A stretch of 64,000 bases of DNA, taken from Haliotis asinina. Lineage: Eukaryota > Mollusca > Gastropoda > Lepetellida > Haliotidae. A program made the position numbers and the translations under genes. The notes under the pieces are model-generated. The model searched no databases, was not told where the DNA came from, and was given only the letters and a program-made list of their open reading frames with translations. Below, piece after piece: positions 23,320-34,950 of this stretch. The first letter of the stretch is position 1, and the number at the start of each line of letters is the position of its first letter. The DNA lies in NCBI RefSeq assembly GCF_037392515.1, contig NC_090287.1:11831001-11895000 (forward strand), in the 5' to 3' direction.

Positions 23320-24590
23320 CATGTCAACGTCAGGTCCCTTACAGCCCTGACGAAAGCCTTAAGTGACAGTTTTACACAAAAAAAGTAATTTTGAAACACG
23401 AAGTCCAAAATTCACAGACACAAAGATCGTTACACTTGCACGCACACACAACTACTGTAGTTCTATGGGTATGGAGCCAATAGAGTATGATAGAGACGCG
23501 AGAGGGAAACAAAATTAGAAGGTATATATCTGAATGAATATGGTTTTGCGCCACCTTTACCAATACTCTAATAGTATCACGATGGATGGTAAGAAATGGG
23601 CCGTTTAAACACCCTAATATGAAGAGTACTCTGTGATACAAGTTCAAGGTCGGTTGTCCCAGTTCAATATGTTTTCGGACAATTCTGTTTTCGAAGAGCA
23701 GGTAAAAACACCATAGAGCTAAGTCAGAGTATGTATACAAGCATTTACTCCGTCAGCCAGAAAGCCGACGGTCCTATTCACATGCGACCGCATTTCACGT
23801 TCGCTTTGAGTGAGATCACGAATAGAGACACTGGATATTCAATAGTACAAACAGATATACTTCAGTAAACACATTAGTGCATAGAACTATCTCAAGGTTA
23901 TTTGCTTCACCGTTTATCCTGACAAATGGTCATCAAAATCGTATGTCAGGTGGGACTGTCGACATAGTGGGCTTTGTTTGGAAATTGGTAAACACACAGA
24001 GCATTGGATATATCCCCCTGAGAAAAACACATAAAATTGCAACGCTGTTGTATAGTGCAAAGACTCTTTTTTCGTATTGTTCTTTGAGAAATCGATGCTG
24101 CATGAGAAATCATATAGACACTCGCAGCCTCACCAGGTGTCTAAAGTCAGTGAAAGGACTCCTCATTACGAATTTACATGTTCAGCTAAATTCGTATAAC
24201 ATCGAATGTGTTTCAGTGACAGCGTCATCGAATGTGTTTAGGTTGCATAGAATGTTTAATGAGGTGACACATTAAAACACCTCCCAAGATGTCCTTGGTT
24301 AGACTTGTTAAGTCATATTTAATTGATCAATATTGACTGTGCTGATGACAAACACATAAACTCAGGGTCAAAAGAAACGTTGGCTTCAAATGTTCTAATT
24401 CAATAAAACCATATGATAACGAATGTCAACAGATATTGTTTCACAAACAAAATTACCATCAGGATGACCGAGATCATCAACCGTATGATGATACTGTGGA
24501 TAGTGAGCATGCTTGTAACAGGCGTTGGATTGTCCATAATTCGATCACATTCGATTGCAGTCATTACACAAATCACTTAAAAGTCACATT
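23320..24590. other. intergenic, no gene seen
   Basis: A 122-codon minus ORF (23372-23740) and a 132-codon plus ORF (23877-24275) show no domain, no family resemblance and no splice context. They are treated as chance in AT-rich DNA. Confidence 0.35.
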
Positions 24591-24599
24591 CCATTATCA

Positions 24600-25145
24600 A
24601 CAGCAAGTGTGTCGACATGTATAGCTAGTATGTAATTCCTGACACGACGTCGTACAGACGTTACCAGTCTCCTGAAAATGGCTGGAGTGACGTGACGCCA
24701 CACTTATTGCACTGCCTGCGTAAACGTCAATCTGTCACGTGGACGTTGCTGACGTTGGGGAGTATGTCTCCAAAGATGTTCCAAGGTATGTTCTGTCAGA
24801 TCCATTTCAGGGAATCCGGTAGGTCAAGGAAGAACTTGTATCTTGTTGACACTGAAAAAGTATTTAGTAACACGAGCATTACTGTGGAGTGCCGTTATTC
24901 AATTGACACGGCACCCTTGGGTTATTTTCTGCAGGAATGGAAGAAATATTTGTGTCAAGCGTTTAGGGCGGCACCATTCAAAACCATCAGGTCGGTCTTC
25001 ACCACAAATGTCGCCCCAGATTATAACACTTTCACCGCCATGAGGATATACTTCTTAGACGGACGATGGCGATATTTGTTTGTGTTCTGGCCAGGCTTTA
25101 CATCCAATCAGAATTTTCTTATGCACTGTCTCAGAGAAGAATAAG
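24600..25145 (-). pseudogene. second Tc1-like transposase pseudogene
   Basis: In minus-strand translation, separate frames show ESVIIWGDICGEDR (the usual VMVWGGI block), a degraded catalytic-Asp region, EHLWRHTPQRQQRP (the IEHLWD block), TFTQAVQ-stop-VWRHVTPA and IFRRLVTSVRRRVRNYI, which matches the C-terminal helix of Tc1-like proteins. In-frame stops and frameshifts are present. A 150-codon ORF on the opposite strand over the same interval is therefore only a shadow. Confidence 0.7.
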
Positions 25146-25149
25146 AAGA

Positions 25150-26540
25150 AATCCCCCAAATACCCATATTGCACCTTAAAATCGTGATGCAGATTCAAAA
25201 AGAGGCCATTGTGTCTGAGAGAATGTTTTATGATGCCTCTAAGCATGGTTTTAGTTGTGAATTATAATTGTGTCAACGTTTATAAAAACAGCCACTGACT
25301 TTATACCATACAAAAGGCTAAGAACTGAAATCTTTCATATTATTAAAATAAATCTATCGGTCAGGTCTATCACAATATAAAAGATTCGAGTGGTCATTAA
25401 TTTACATTGGGCAGTAAATGCACAGAATATTAGGTTTAGTTCATAATTTGATATGTTTATTAAGTGCATGTTCTTAGGGAATACTGAACAGCAAAGGAAG
25501 GGCAACTCTGGCTTTTTGTCAAGTATTCAAATAGAAGACATAAAATTTAACGATATGTGGAATGTCATTCACGTATCTTTAGTGAAAGAATGTAGACTAA
25601 AAACCAGAATATTTATCTGGATTGACACACCAATCTGGGGAGTAGTTCTAGGATGCGTTCATATTCTCAATTCAAGACTGTTTTCATAGTAGGCCTATAT
25701 TTATTATCACACAATCTTGATAAGTTGAGAACAGTTTGGGCTCGCTTTCGGTATTGCTAACATCCAGCAGTATCGCGGGGCGGGTTGAGTATTCGACAGT
25801 AGCGAAAAGGAGTTACCTGACTGCCCCAGTTTGACGTAAAATTATGAATCTGAGGAAATCTGGACTTGCATCCTTTAAGGCTTTAGGGAGGGCTAAAGGA
25901 GTTAGGAAAATAGTGTGGTTCAGGTACTGTGAGACTGGCAAACACAAACACTTTGACCGCTTTAAAATACTAATTATCTTGGATTAGGATTTTCACCTCA
26001 CCTTAGGTATTTCCTTGATATGACGCTAACATGTATAGTGAACAGGTTTTTCCAGACAAACAAATGGGTTTCCTCAAATTATGGTGATTATTCAGAGGCC
26101 CAAGGGCGCTGTAAGGTGAATAAATCGTCACATCTTGCCTCATTTCCTCGAGGGGTGATGTTTGTGTATGAAACGCACCCACTGTAGGTTTGATTGATGG
26201 TTATGTTGTTGTTTATGTCAATGGACACGTGCAAAAGATGTGAGCGGCGTCAAACATACCGCTCAGATAAACTTGGTCAGCATCTGGTCACTGGCCGAGA
26301 TATAATTCTGTCAATGATAAAAAGTAGTGCGCATTTGGAATGGACGTGTTATACAGTATGTGAACATTTTATTCCACTATATTTTGTTTTAGCATAAACA
26401 TTTCCATACTTCCGAAACTGAAAAATATTTTGTACAAGTATTTGAGTTGACAACTTCTGCTTTTCTAGCACAGAAATGTAATGTATAATAATACTGAAAA
26501 AATATCGATTTTGTAATTTCAGTAGATTAGCTATAAGTAA
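25150..26540. other. intergenic, no gene seen
   Basis: AT-rich sequence with short ORFs only. No supported gene or repeat. Confidence 0.4.
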
Positions 26541-26553
26541 GCCCAAGGTTTTC

Positions 26554-26821
26554 TACTCGTGAAGGTCCCGGGGTAGAACAGGCCTTCAGCAACCCATGCT
26601 TGCCATAAAAGGCGACTATGCTTGTCGCAAGAGGCGACTAACGGGATCGGGTGGTCAGGCTTGCTGACTTGGTTGGCATATGTCATCGGTTTCTATTTGC
26701 GCAGATCGATGCTCATGTTGTTGATCACTGGATTGTCTGGTCCAGACTCGATTATTTACAGACCGCCGCCATATAGCTGTAATATTGCTTAGTGCAGCGT
26801 AAAACTAAACTCACTCACTCA
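26554..26821 (+). mobile_element. full-length SINE family B with target duplication
   Basis: The reference copy for family B here. It includes GCCTTCAGCAACCCATGCTT, GGCGACTAACGGGATCGGGT, GTTGATCACTGGATTGTCTG, CCAGACTCGATTATTTACAG, CGCCGCCATATAGC and the tail GCGTAAAACTAAACTCACTC. It is flanked by perfect 12-bp direct repeats CCCAAGGTTTTC (26542-26553 and 26822-26833), which shows insertion by retrotransposition. Confidence 0.95.
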
Positions 26822-26834
26822 CCCAAGGTTTTCC

Positions 26835-27320
26835 TTCAGTACTTGCATGCTGAATAGCAAAACATACGCAAGTTAAGTTTTTCTGTCAAATTTTTGGAAC
26901 AGAAGACAAACACATGAATACTTACTTTATGAGATTTCATTTTTTCGAAACTTGCGTTTCTATTGCTGTTCAGTATATATTATAAAATGTCTATCTGTTT
27001 CCGAAACTGTTTTATTCCTCTCTGGTGCATCGAGTTTAAGTACATTTTAATGTCATTATTAGACAGTATTTTGTGCTTATTGCAGGCACGTGTGTGGATG
27101 TTGCTTCTGGGATGCCAAGTCACATATTCCCATGTGTGGGAAAAATATGATAGATTAGCAATCATCTTGAAACTACTTCTCATTCTAACCATGGCGCTGT
27201 AAGATTTTAACCGAAAGACATGATATGATGAGAATCCGTGTACGTAAAAGACATGTGGAGTCCTTATCAGACTCCTTTAGGTAGATCCCTTTTAAAATAC
27301 ATACAGTACTTAAATGCTAA
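26835..27320. other. intergenic, no gene seen
   Basis: No supported feature. It ends at the outer edge of the left inverted-duplication arm. Confidence 0.4.
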
Positions 27321-28021
27321 CTGTTTGAAAATAACATTAGGGTGTTTTTAATATTGGAACAAGTGGACTTAAAGTACCTTCCTTAAAAATATACATGTAC
27401 AAAATAAAGCGCTTATACTCAAAACGAAGCGTAGAACAATGCTTATTTTCATTTTGGCTGTCTCATAATGTCCCTGAACGATATTAGTTTCTCTACAGCC
27501 AAGCCTTTCCTGCACTGCTAAAGCCCTAATAGAAGCAAGTGTAGTTTGTCTCCCTGGGATTCTTTCTCAGTTTAAATGGGTTTATTTGTTACAATCAAAA
27601 TCATATATATTCAGAGACTAATCGTTACTCTACGTAGGTCTGTGGGAGTCTACTTTGCCGTTAATACCAGGCCCCTTAGTTAGACCCCTTTTCTAATGTA
27701 GACCCTAGAGCCTCGGAGGTTACATTGTGCCAAGCCCATTCAGTCTGTCATTGCATTCATTGACAGGTCGCTATTGACAAAGTTGAAAAGCTGTTGTTCA
27801 GTTATCCCGTACTCCCTGCATTACAAAACACAGGAATAATGTTCGCCCGTTGTTACCGTCACCATGGCAATATTCACAAATACGACTATAGCATAAACAG
27901 CGTCTCTAAGACAGTACATATGAACGTCATGATCCCTTACTGAAAGGCCATACGTGTGAACGGGAAACCGTCGTATGTTATTATTATTCCGCCCCTTCAT
28001 AGCAACAGGTGTATGAGTGAG

Positions 28022-28201
28022 TCATCGTTTGTCATCATGGCCATATTTGTCAATATTACTGCAATGACGTGTATAACACAACTGAGGTAATTGTACCAAT
28101 AAATCGCACATGTTTTCATCTGTTACCTGGTAAAATTCACCGGGACTAGACCTGTCATACTCGATGCAGGAATATGTTCGCTCCGTTGTCCTCTTCGCCA
28201 T
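28022..28201 (-). pseudogene. possible decayed exon within arm
   Basis: A 59-codon minus ORF starting at a well-placed ATG (GCCATGG context): MAKRTTERTYSCIEYDRSSP and onward. The corresponding right-arm sequence (36590-36744) keeps CIEYDWSTP but only after frame changes. A related unit beginning ATGGTGACGGTAACAACGGG occurs about 330 bp further along in both arms. It looks like a tandemly repeated, no longer intact coding or non-coding unit. No function is assigned. Confidence 0.3.
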
Positions 28202-28372
28202 GGCAATATTCACACATGCGACTGTAAACAACGTCTCTGAGACTTGTAAATATCAGCGGCATATACTTGTGTCTCACAGCACTAAGATAGTCATAAGTCA
28301 GTGTTAGTGTACGGCTCTTACGACTATCATAGCACTAAGAGAGCTTCGAAACTCTAGGCCCAGTAGTAGTAG

Positions 28373-28539
28373 GGAGTGAGTGAGTTTGGTTTTACGCCGC
28401 TTTTAGCAATATTCCAGCGATATCACGACGGGGGACACCAGAAAATGGGCCTCACACATTGTACCCATGTGGGGAATCGAACCCGGGTCTTCGGTGTGAC
28501 GAGCGAACGCTTTAACCACTAGGCTGCCCCATCGCCCCT

Positions 28540-28540
<1 letters not shown>
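28373..28540 (-). mobile_element. SINE family A copy (left arm)
   Basis: Near full-length minus copy: GTGAGTTTGGTTTTACGCCG, TAGCAATATTCCAGCGATAT, GAATCGAACCCGGGTCTTCG, then AACGCTTTAACCACTAGGCT. Its orthologous partner in the right arm is 36433-36588, with the same neighbouring trinucleotide repeat. The SINE therefore inserted before the inverted duplication formed. Confidence 0.92.
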
Positions 28541-28585
<45 letters not shown>

Positions 28586-28912
28586 AAGCAGCAGCAGCAG
28601 TAGTAGTAGCAGTAATAGCAGCAGCAGCAGCACTAACAGTAATAGTAGTAGCAGCAGCAGTAGTAGCACTAGTAGTAGTAGTAGTAGTAGAAGCAGCAGC
28701 AGTAGTAGTAGTAGCAGTAATAGCAGCAGCAGCAGCACTAACAGTAATAGTAGTAGCAGCAGCAGTAGTAGCACTAGTAGTAGTAGTAGTAGTAGTAGTA
28801 GTAGAAGCAGCAGCAGTAGTAGTAGTAGCAGTAATAGCAGCAGCAGCAGCACTAACAGTAATAGTAGTAGCAGCAGCAGTAGTAGCACTAGTAGTAGTAG
28901 TAGTAGTAGCAC

Positions 28913-28943
<31 letters not shown>
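28541..28943. repeat. compound (TAG/CAG) trinucleotide array
   Basis: About 400 bp of TAG, CAG, TAA and CAC triplets with a repeating higher-order block (AGCAGCAGCAGCACTAACAG recurs three times). It makes spurious poly-Leu and poly-Thr/Ala ORFs on the minus strand. The matching right-arm site has only about 60 bp of CTA/CTG-type triplets (36378-36432). Confidence 0.97.
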
Positions 28944-29605
28944 TGTTGTGTAGACGAATGCAATGCATATATGCCGATACACACATGTACGTACACATAT
29001 AAAAGCACTGATACAAGCTTGTTCACAAAGTCATGACGACTGTGCCCAAGACTATGTTCAGGCAGTATCAGATAAAGATACTAACAATTACAGAAATGAG
29101 CACAAATAAAGGCTCATCACCACCTTGGGTGATAGGTAGCATGTCTTCTTTATCTGATATACCGTCACCAAGTTAAGCTGGAATATTTTCATAACAGACA
29201 GTTTAAAATCGAAATGGTCAAATGCCACACCAACATTTCTGCATTGTTTCCCTCGCCCTATCAGAAAGCAGTAGATAATTTTAAAAACGTGAGAAATAGG
29301 AAAATATTTGACAAAATACCTCTTTCATAACTCTGCACAAATCATTTCAAACGGCACATAATGTACACGTTTGCAAATGGAGTATTTATTGTACAGATCT
29401 TCATAGGTCACGATTCTTGAAGTTTTTTTAAACTCTGTGATTCAAATTAACCCACTTTGTGCAATCGAAATAATCACGTTCTTGTTGAAGGCGATTTCTG
29501 TTTCATGCAATTGTAAATGTTCTTCGCGTTAATGCTGTCTAATAACGGGTAGTCCATCCCAGAAGCCCCGTTATAGCACTTCTGGGTCTATAGGTAACAA
29601 TACCA

Positions 29606-30150
29606 GAGAAAATCGAAATGCTTGGTAATGTACCGCCTCTACACACGTATACAACCTTTCGAAACTAACAGAATTATTTCGTACGCGCAGACAATCAAAG
29701 CCACAGATCTATTGCTATGTACGACTGATTGCGAAACACCTTGAAAAAGACCACAGAAGTAACCTTCAAATAATGCCATATGGGCGTTGATCGTTATAGC
29801 GTGTGGAATCAATAACTTAATCATACCTGTGATTAATATGTACAGGTTACATCACATTGATTTTATAACAAGTTCAACAGCACATGCGCAATACACACTG
29901 CGATTAGCATAACTAGTTGGTAAAATCCTAATATATCATATCCGTTTGTGGGTCGAGTTTCGTAAGGATAAACCTGTAAGGCGCTTGTAGATTAAACGGC
30001 TATTCCACGTCGGAAAATCTAAGTCGGGATCTGATATACCAGTGAGAAAACAGAGCCCCTCCCTCATGGACGCTCTCATTCGTTAAGGTGTTGGCCGGTC
30101 GAACAGGAATACGTTGAATGACAAGCCAGTGCGGCCACGTCGAGCGCAGA
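29606..30150. other. spacer upstream of gene 1
   Basis: No coding signal. It lies between the inner end of the left arm and the promoter of gene 1. Confidence 0.4.
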
Positions 30151-30153
30151 AAT

Positions 30154-30178
30154 CACGTGCCTGCTAAGCGACCACGTG
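30154..30178 (+). promoter_or_regulatory. paired CACGTG E-boxes, gene 1
   Basis: Two perfect CACGTG palindromes (30154-30159 and 30173-30178) lie 14 bp apart and 33-57 bp upstream of the TATA box. Such boxes bind bHLH factors (USF, MITF, Myc/Max type). Binding here is inferred. Confidence 0.6.
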
Positions 30179-30193
30179 ATCTGGTGTTTACAA

Positions 30194-30201
30194 TGACGTG
30201 G
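30194..30201 (+). promoter_or_regulatory. TGACGTGG element, gene 1
   Basis: TGACGTGG sits between the E-boxes and TATA. It matches the published unfolded-protein-response element core bound by XBP1/ATF6-type bZIPs, and also contains the ACGTG core of hypoxia elements. Function is inferred. Confidence 0.4.
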
Positions 30202-30209
30202 AACAACGA

Positions 30210-30219
30210 GTATAAATAG
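30210..30219 (+). promoter_or_regulatory. TATA box, gene 1
   Basis: GTATAAATAG, a near-consensus TATA box, 71-80 bp upstream of the ATG. Transcription would be expected to begin around 30240. Confidence 0.75.
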
Positions 30220-30289
30220 CAGCCGGCAGACTACACATTTCATCTCGAAACACCGAGCTGAATAGCTGATACCACGATAACGTGGAACG

Positions 30290-30527
30290 ATGTTGGATAT
30301 GCCTGAACGGGCTTTTAGGCCTTCAAAGGGCGATCAAATGCTAGATTGTGACATGGACACAAGTGACATTGGGGTAGTTGATGAATTTGGTTTCCACACC
30401 TCGTCCTCTAAACTGAAGTCGTCTGACGCAAAGCAGCAACGTGCAAGAATGGACAACGTCTCCAAAGTGGACAACGCTTCACCACTTACGGGTCAAGAAC
30501 TGTCTCAGGATCTATTTTCTCTGATCG
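30290..30527 (+). CDS. paralogue family gene 1, exon 1
   Basis: Encodes residues 1-79 of a predicted 262-aa protein of unknown function. It starts MLDMPERAF; the ATG follows AACGTGGAACG about 50 nt after the expected start site, with A at -3. Residues 16-33 (DQMLDCDMDTSDIGVVDEF) weakly resemble the LDM..FPG.D motif of genes 2 and 3. The exon ends SQDLFSLI plus one base before the donor GTATGTAAA (phase 1), written G|GTATGT. The composition is acidic, Ser-rich and probably disordered. There is no signal peptide or membrane segment. The gene lies inside the spacer of the large inverted duplication. Confidence 0.8.
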
Positions 30528-30761
30528 GTATGTAAAACATTCATAAATTGTGTTGGCAAGTAGCTGTGTGTAATTATAGATTTGTGCACTGGCAGCCACA
30601 CCCATGAACCATATGGTCTACCATATAGCATTCATACATGCATGCATGCATGAATATATCACGTTAACATATGAAAATGACTCATATGAACTGACGAGTT
30701 TTTCGTGTTATTTACATACTCTGAAATGTGTGTAACTATGCTTTAGTATTGCACGTTGCGA

Positions 30762-30886
30762 GGGAAGAGCCCAGTGGTTACAGGGTTGGGTGGTCACGCC
30801 GAAAGCTGGGTTCGATTCTCAGCATGGGTGCAATGCGTGTAATCCAATGCTGAGATATTGCTGGACTATAAGCGGCATAAAACCAT
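30762..30886 (+). mobile_element. SINE family A copy in gene 1 intron
   Basis: GCCGAAAGCTGGGTTCGATT, GCATGGGTGCAATG and GATATTGCTGGACTATAAGC. Diverged and truncated; removed by splicing. Confidence 0.8.
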
Positions 30887-31305
30887 TTTCCTCCACTACA
30901 ATGCAATTCCCCCTAAAATTCGATAAGATCCCCTATCCCCCAGAAATGTTAACAAGAACAAAAATTAAATTTCTTGAAATGGCATTTCTAGAAGTTGGAT
31001 ATGCCCTTCCAGCACGTTCAGATACAATAAAAATTCGTGTGAAATCCAGGTTTTGACTAGAATGAAATTTTAGAGGCGATACCGGTGGTAGTCTTTCCGT
31101 ATTTATCACTCAGATCTTGATAGATCGTCATACACTAGCTTTTTGTGACCCTGCAATTCAAATTCATCCAATTTGGTGTAAGTTGAGTGTTTTCTTTCCT
31201 GATCAAAGTGTTGATGTGTTAAAGAGCATAACATATGCCATATTCAGGAAACATGGTGGGCAAATTAAGCGATAGTGCTTGATGAAAGAACTCGGTAGTT
31301 CTATG

Positions 31306-31350
31306 ATGAGTGAGTGATTTAGTTTAGCACCGCTTTGAGCAGTGTCAGCC
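31306..31350 (-). mobile_element. SINE family A tail fragment
   Basis: GAGTGATTTAGTTTAGCACC then GCTTTGAGCAGTGTCAGCC. Intronic remnant. Confidence 0.5.
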
Positions 31351-31593
31351 AGATTTTAATGTAAAGTCAGATGGTTCCGATGATTGTTGTGGTGCTAACA
31401 TTCCTTTTCATGAATGCAGAATGACATTTGATTTTGACAGGCAAATGAGATAGAAAAGACACGGTTAAAGCTAATGATATAAATGCAGATATGCGGAATG
31501 TGATTTTGTGTTGTGTGGGAGTTTGTCTTCTGTTAATATGTATCTTAGATTACATTTTTTTCACGACGGTTTAACATGCCAACTTTATTGCAG

Positions 31594-32144
31594 ATTCTTT
31601 CAATCTCGAAGCCCCTGTTGAGAATTTCAACAACGGCGACACAAACGCATTCCAGTCTGTGATTGAAGACGTCATAGACGCCGCGCCCTCAGGTGATGAG
31701 TTCGACTTTCTGGATAATATTTGTGGTTTCACCAGTAGCGACATTCCCGTGAAAAACAATAGTTCATCAGTGACGGGCACCGCTTGTGTCTACACATGTG
31801 CCTCGGAGAAAGACAGGCGCGGCGACCAGTTAACATGCGCACGGACTGATTCGTCAACATGCATCAGTGGAGTGTACGACACGTGGAATGCACTCTCTCC
31901 CGCCGATCAGGAACTGCTTGAAAAATTACCTGTATTTTTAGAAAATGTTGACTCTGTGTTGATCTCAAATTCGACGAATGGGCGTGTCCGACCGAAGAAG
32001 CGAGAATGGGATTCGGAAATTCACGAGGTTGAACCTCGCAAACGATTACGATCAGACGATACGCTTGGTATCTTCAGTCATTCAAAAGACGACGAAAATA
32101 CTGGCATTTTATCACGTGATAATATTTGCGCGAGGGGATCATGA
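31594..32144 (+). CDS. paralogue family gene 1, exon 2
   Basis: Encodes residues 80-262. The acceptor is TTTATTGCAG at 31584-31593; the spliced junction makes codon GAT, giving LID-SFNLEAPV. Residues 99-124 are acidic (VIEDVIDAAPSGDEFDFLD). Residues 180-199 (LSPADQELLEKLPVFLENVD) form a likely amphipathic helix comparable with gene 2. Two basic clusters, RVRPKKR (210-216) and PRKRLR (227-232), look like a bipartite nuclear localisation signal. The C-terminus is CARGS. A nuclear regulator with an acidic activation-type region would fit, but no DNA-binding domain is visible and the family is not recognised. The intron is 1,066 nt. Confidence 0.8.
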
Positions 32145-32600
32145 AACTCTTTTATCGCCATATGCATATTGTTGCGCGTCATAATCGTTGTTATTCCATT
32201 GCATTGATTCCCATCAAAGTGTTCATCGAAGACTGACTGTTGTGATTTTTATGGACCTGAAAGGAAGTGCCAACTGTTGTTTGTTTTGTGTTGTTTACAT
32301 ATGTTACTGGAACGACAGATGCCGCCTTTTATAAAGTTATCTGTCAAAATAGAATATTTGTCTTGTTGTTTTTTTCTGGAAAATTGACGAAGAAAGTTGT
32401 GTAAAACCCAACTCCCGCACTCGTGTTATCATTGTGCTCAATACGTATGTAGTAATATGATAGAGATCTCACAACTGCCACGACCAGTGCTGTACGTTAT
32501 GTGGGTCACCTAGTATATACACAAGTCGAACCTTGCGTTTATGGTCGAAACATGAAGTATTTTTAAGTTAGCACTGCGCTTAAGACGCTTCAAACAGAAA
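32145..32600 (+). other. gene 1 3' untranslated region (probable)
   Basis: AT-rich sequence after the stop. No perfect AATAAA is seen; TTTTATAAAG at 32328-32337 is the nearest weak polyadenylation-like signal. Confidence 0.3.
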
Positions 32601-32752
32601 GGACTGTCGGGTAGCGTCGAACACTCGTCAACCCGAAGACTCACGTTCGATTCTCCACATGGGTACAATGTGTGAAGCCCATTTCTTGGGTCCCCCGTCG
32701 TGATATTGCTGGAATATTGCTAAAAACGGCGTAAAACCATACTCACTCTATC
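32601..32752 (+). mobile_element. SINE family A copy
   Basis: GAAGACTCACGTTCGATTCT, CACATGGGTACAATGTGTGA, GTGATATTGCTGGAATATTG and AACGGCGTAAAACCATACTC. Confidence 0.9.
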
Positions 32753-33197
32753 AGTTGATGATATACTCGGGCAGTGAAACGATATAAGATAGAACATCCT
32801 GTGAGGCGACCCACGTCAGTATGACAACATCCGACTGTTCTTCACCGCTCCTGCCAACCTATGTTAGGTTGCGTTTCAGCATTATCTCTGCGGGAACATC
32901 ACCAATAGGCGTCGTATCTGGGTGCGAAGAGGTGATATTGTCGTATTTATAAACTAATCAATACATATTTGTTTGTGAATAGGGTGACTGCAAGGAGTCG
33001 TAAACAGTTATCGACGTCTGGGATAGGTGTCAGTCTAACCAGTGCATGGGTGCCATGGCGAACCTACTTGTTTGAAACCAAAAGAAATGCTCTTGAAAAC
33101 GTTTCCACTGGGTTTGGATTTAGGCCCAAGAATCATATTATCGTCTCAACATCCTCAGGGAGTCACAATGTATAATCAGGTTGTTTCCTGACTGCCA

Positions 33198-33360
33198 CGG
33201 GGGCGGTGGGGTAGCCTAATGGTTAAAGTTTCCGATGACCTGGGTTCGATTCCCCACATGGGTATAATGTGTAAAGCGACTGTTTTGTGTCCCCCTCCCA
33301 CCCATTGTGATATTGCTGGAATATTGCTAAAAGCAGCGTAAAACCATCTTCACACACACC
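33198..33360 (+). mobile_element. SINE family A copy
   Basis: GGCGGTGGGGTAGCCTAATG, GACCTGGGTTCGATTCCCCA, then TGATATTGCTGGAATATTGC and AGCAGCGTAAAACCATC. The head has a short internal deletion. Confidence 0.92.
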
Positions 33361-33364
33361 CTCT

Positions 33365-34757
33365 GCCCCGAAGATATGTGTCTTTGTTCATGGTTTTGAC
33401 CATCGGTTTGTCATGGCAACTGGTATATCGCCCCTTGTATTTCTGCTACGTTACTGCGTAAAAGTATCCCCGCAATATAAAACAACTTCCTCTGTCTTCG
33501 TGGCGTTTCCGGCCCAGAAATGACCACTCTCACAGAGTCACATGAATCTGTCTTGAATGTGATGGACATCATGATAACATGTCCGCTACATCCTTCCGGC
33601 TACCGATAGCCTCCCACAACGCGACAGTGTAACCAACACTCCTTACCAGACAGATCTTTAGACCTGTGCAAAATGTATTCGGACACCAGACGCAATTTCC
33701 ATAGACTTTCCATGTAATTTTAGTGAAGCATAAATATTTTTTCATGGAGTGAGTTTAGGATGGATCAGTGTAAAATCTGACAAAGCAAATTTAAAATCAT
33801 CTTTGATGTGCGCACATAATTTCAGTTCAATATTCCAACCACTAATTAACTAATGACATGACATCACATCAACTTACATACTCGTATGGTTCCACAATGC
33901 ACAGTCCCATAGGTCGCTATGTTAAAGGCATTGTACACATGTTGATTAAATTGTTGCCATTCGATAAACAGCCAACGGAAAAATATACAGAAATTATGTG
34001 ATTGTAGGTAAGACGATTCCTCACAAATGAGGAAAATTTGTCTTGGATCTTACCACAATCAAATTCATGAAAACTATTTATCTACACTAAATTAACATGT
34101 AAGCCTATGGAAATTATGTCGAGTGTCCGAGTACTTTTGCTTGACCATGAAAAGCTAAATTCTCTGATGATTGGTGAGCGTGTGATATGTTGCGGGGGAA
34201 CATATCCGTATCGTCCTTGAGTACTTGAGTATAGGTGACGTCGTTTGTGGCGCAGATTCATGGTACGTACATCACGTCTTCTTCGTGTGGTTTTATTGAT
34301 TAGGAATCGTCCCACAGAAATAAGGATTGTCTTTAACAGCGCATTGTCAAGCCGGAAAGAATGGGATTGGGTCGTTTCTTTGTCATATCATACAGAGGTC
34401 GTAAAAACAGACAGCGGTTATTGATAATAAAGCACAAACCAGCATTGCTGTGATGCTGTTAAATGCTGTCACAGCGTAAGCCCGGCCAGTCAGACTAACA
34501 CATGTAAAAGTGTAGTACAAGTAATTTGGCTAGAAGACCCATAGAGTGAAGCACAATAGTGGTAATGAATGGGTTTCACCTGGTTGTGTCATGATCTTTC
34601 GAACCCAGTTGAGGTCCTGTGCCATAATCCGGTTATGACATGTAAAAAACGGGAATTGATTCGAGGGACAATTTGAGTTCATACTGACGCACAAAATGAA
34701 CCTGTATTCACGATTGTATCGTCGGCAGGACGGACGGACCGATTGACCGAATGAATA
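33365..34757. other. intergenic, no gene seen
   Basis: No coding signal. A 77-codon minus ORF at 34082-34315 has no support beyond being open. Confidence 0.4.
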
Positions 34758-34818
34758 AGTGAGTGAGTGAGTTTAGTTTTACACCACTTTTAGTAATATT
34801 CAAGCAATATCAGGGTGA
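34758..34818 (-). mobile_element. SINE family A tail fragment
   Basis: GTGAGTGAGTTTAGTTTTAC, ACCACTTTTAGTAATATTCA and AGCAATATCAGGGTG. It directly precedes a GT microsatellite. Confidence 0.85.
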
Positions 34819-34853
34819 AAAGGGTTGGGTGTGTGTGTAGGGGGTGGGGAGAG

Positions 34854-34854
<1 letters not shown>

Positions 34855-34948
<94 letters not shown>
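34855..34948. repeat. (GT)n microsatellite
   Basis: A pure GT run of about 47 units, followed by a G-rich degenerate GGGGAATT(T/G)GTCTGGTG-type repeat to about 35110. Confidence 0.97.

Positions 34949-34950
<2 letters not shown>

Larger units (their letters stand above)
27325..29605. repeat. large inverted duplication, left arm
   Basis: Read backwards, this arm matches 35720-37600 over its whole length with moderate divergence. Landmarks are GAAAATAACATTAG at the outer end, CCCTGAACGATATTAG, the TCTAATGTAGACCC block, GTGACGGTAACAACGGG (complement), TGACAAATATGGCC (complement), GGCACATAATGTACA, and AACGGGTAGTCCATCC at the inner end. It also holds a SINE A copy and an expanded trinucleotide tract that the right arm carries in short form. 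The spacer between arms (29606-35719) contains the first gene of the paralogue family. Confidence 0.85.

Noticed and set aside
23372..24275. Minus 122-codon and plus 132-codon ORFs
   Set aside because: AT-rich composition, no motif, no splice context, no related sequence in the window.
24692..25144. 150-codon plus ORF
   Set aside because: Lies opposite a decayed Tc1-like transposase; the minus strand has the recognisable motifs.
28403..29026. Poly-Leu and poly-Thr/Ala ORFs
   Set aside because: Triplet microsatellite translation, partly overlapping a SINE.
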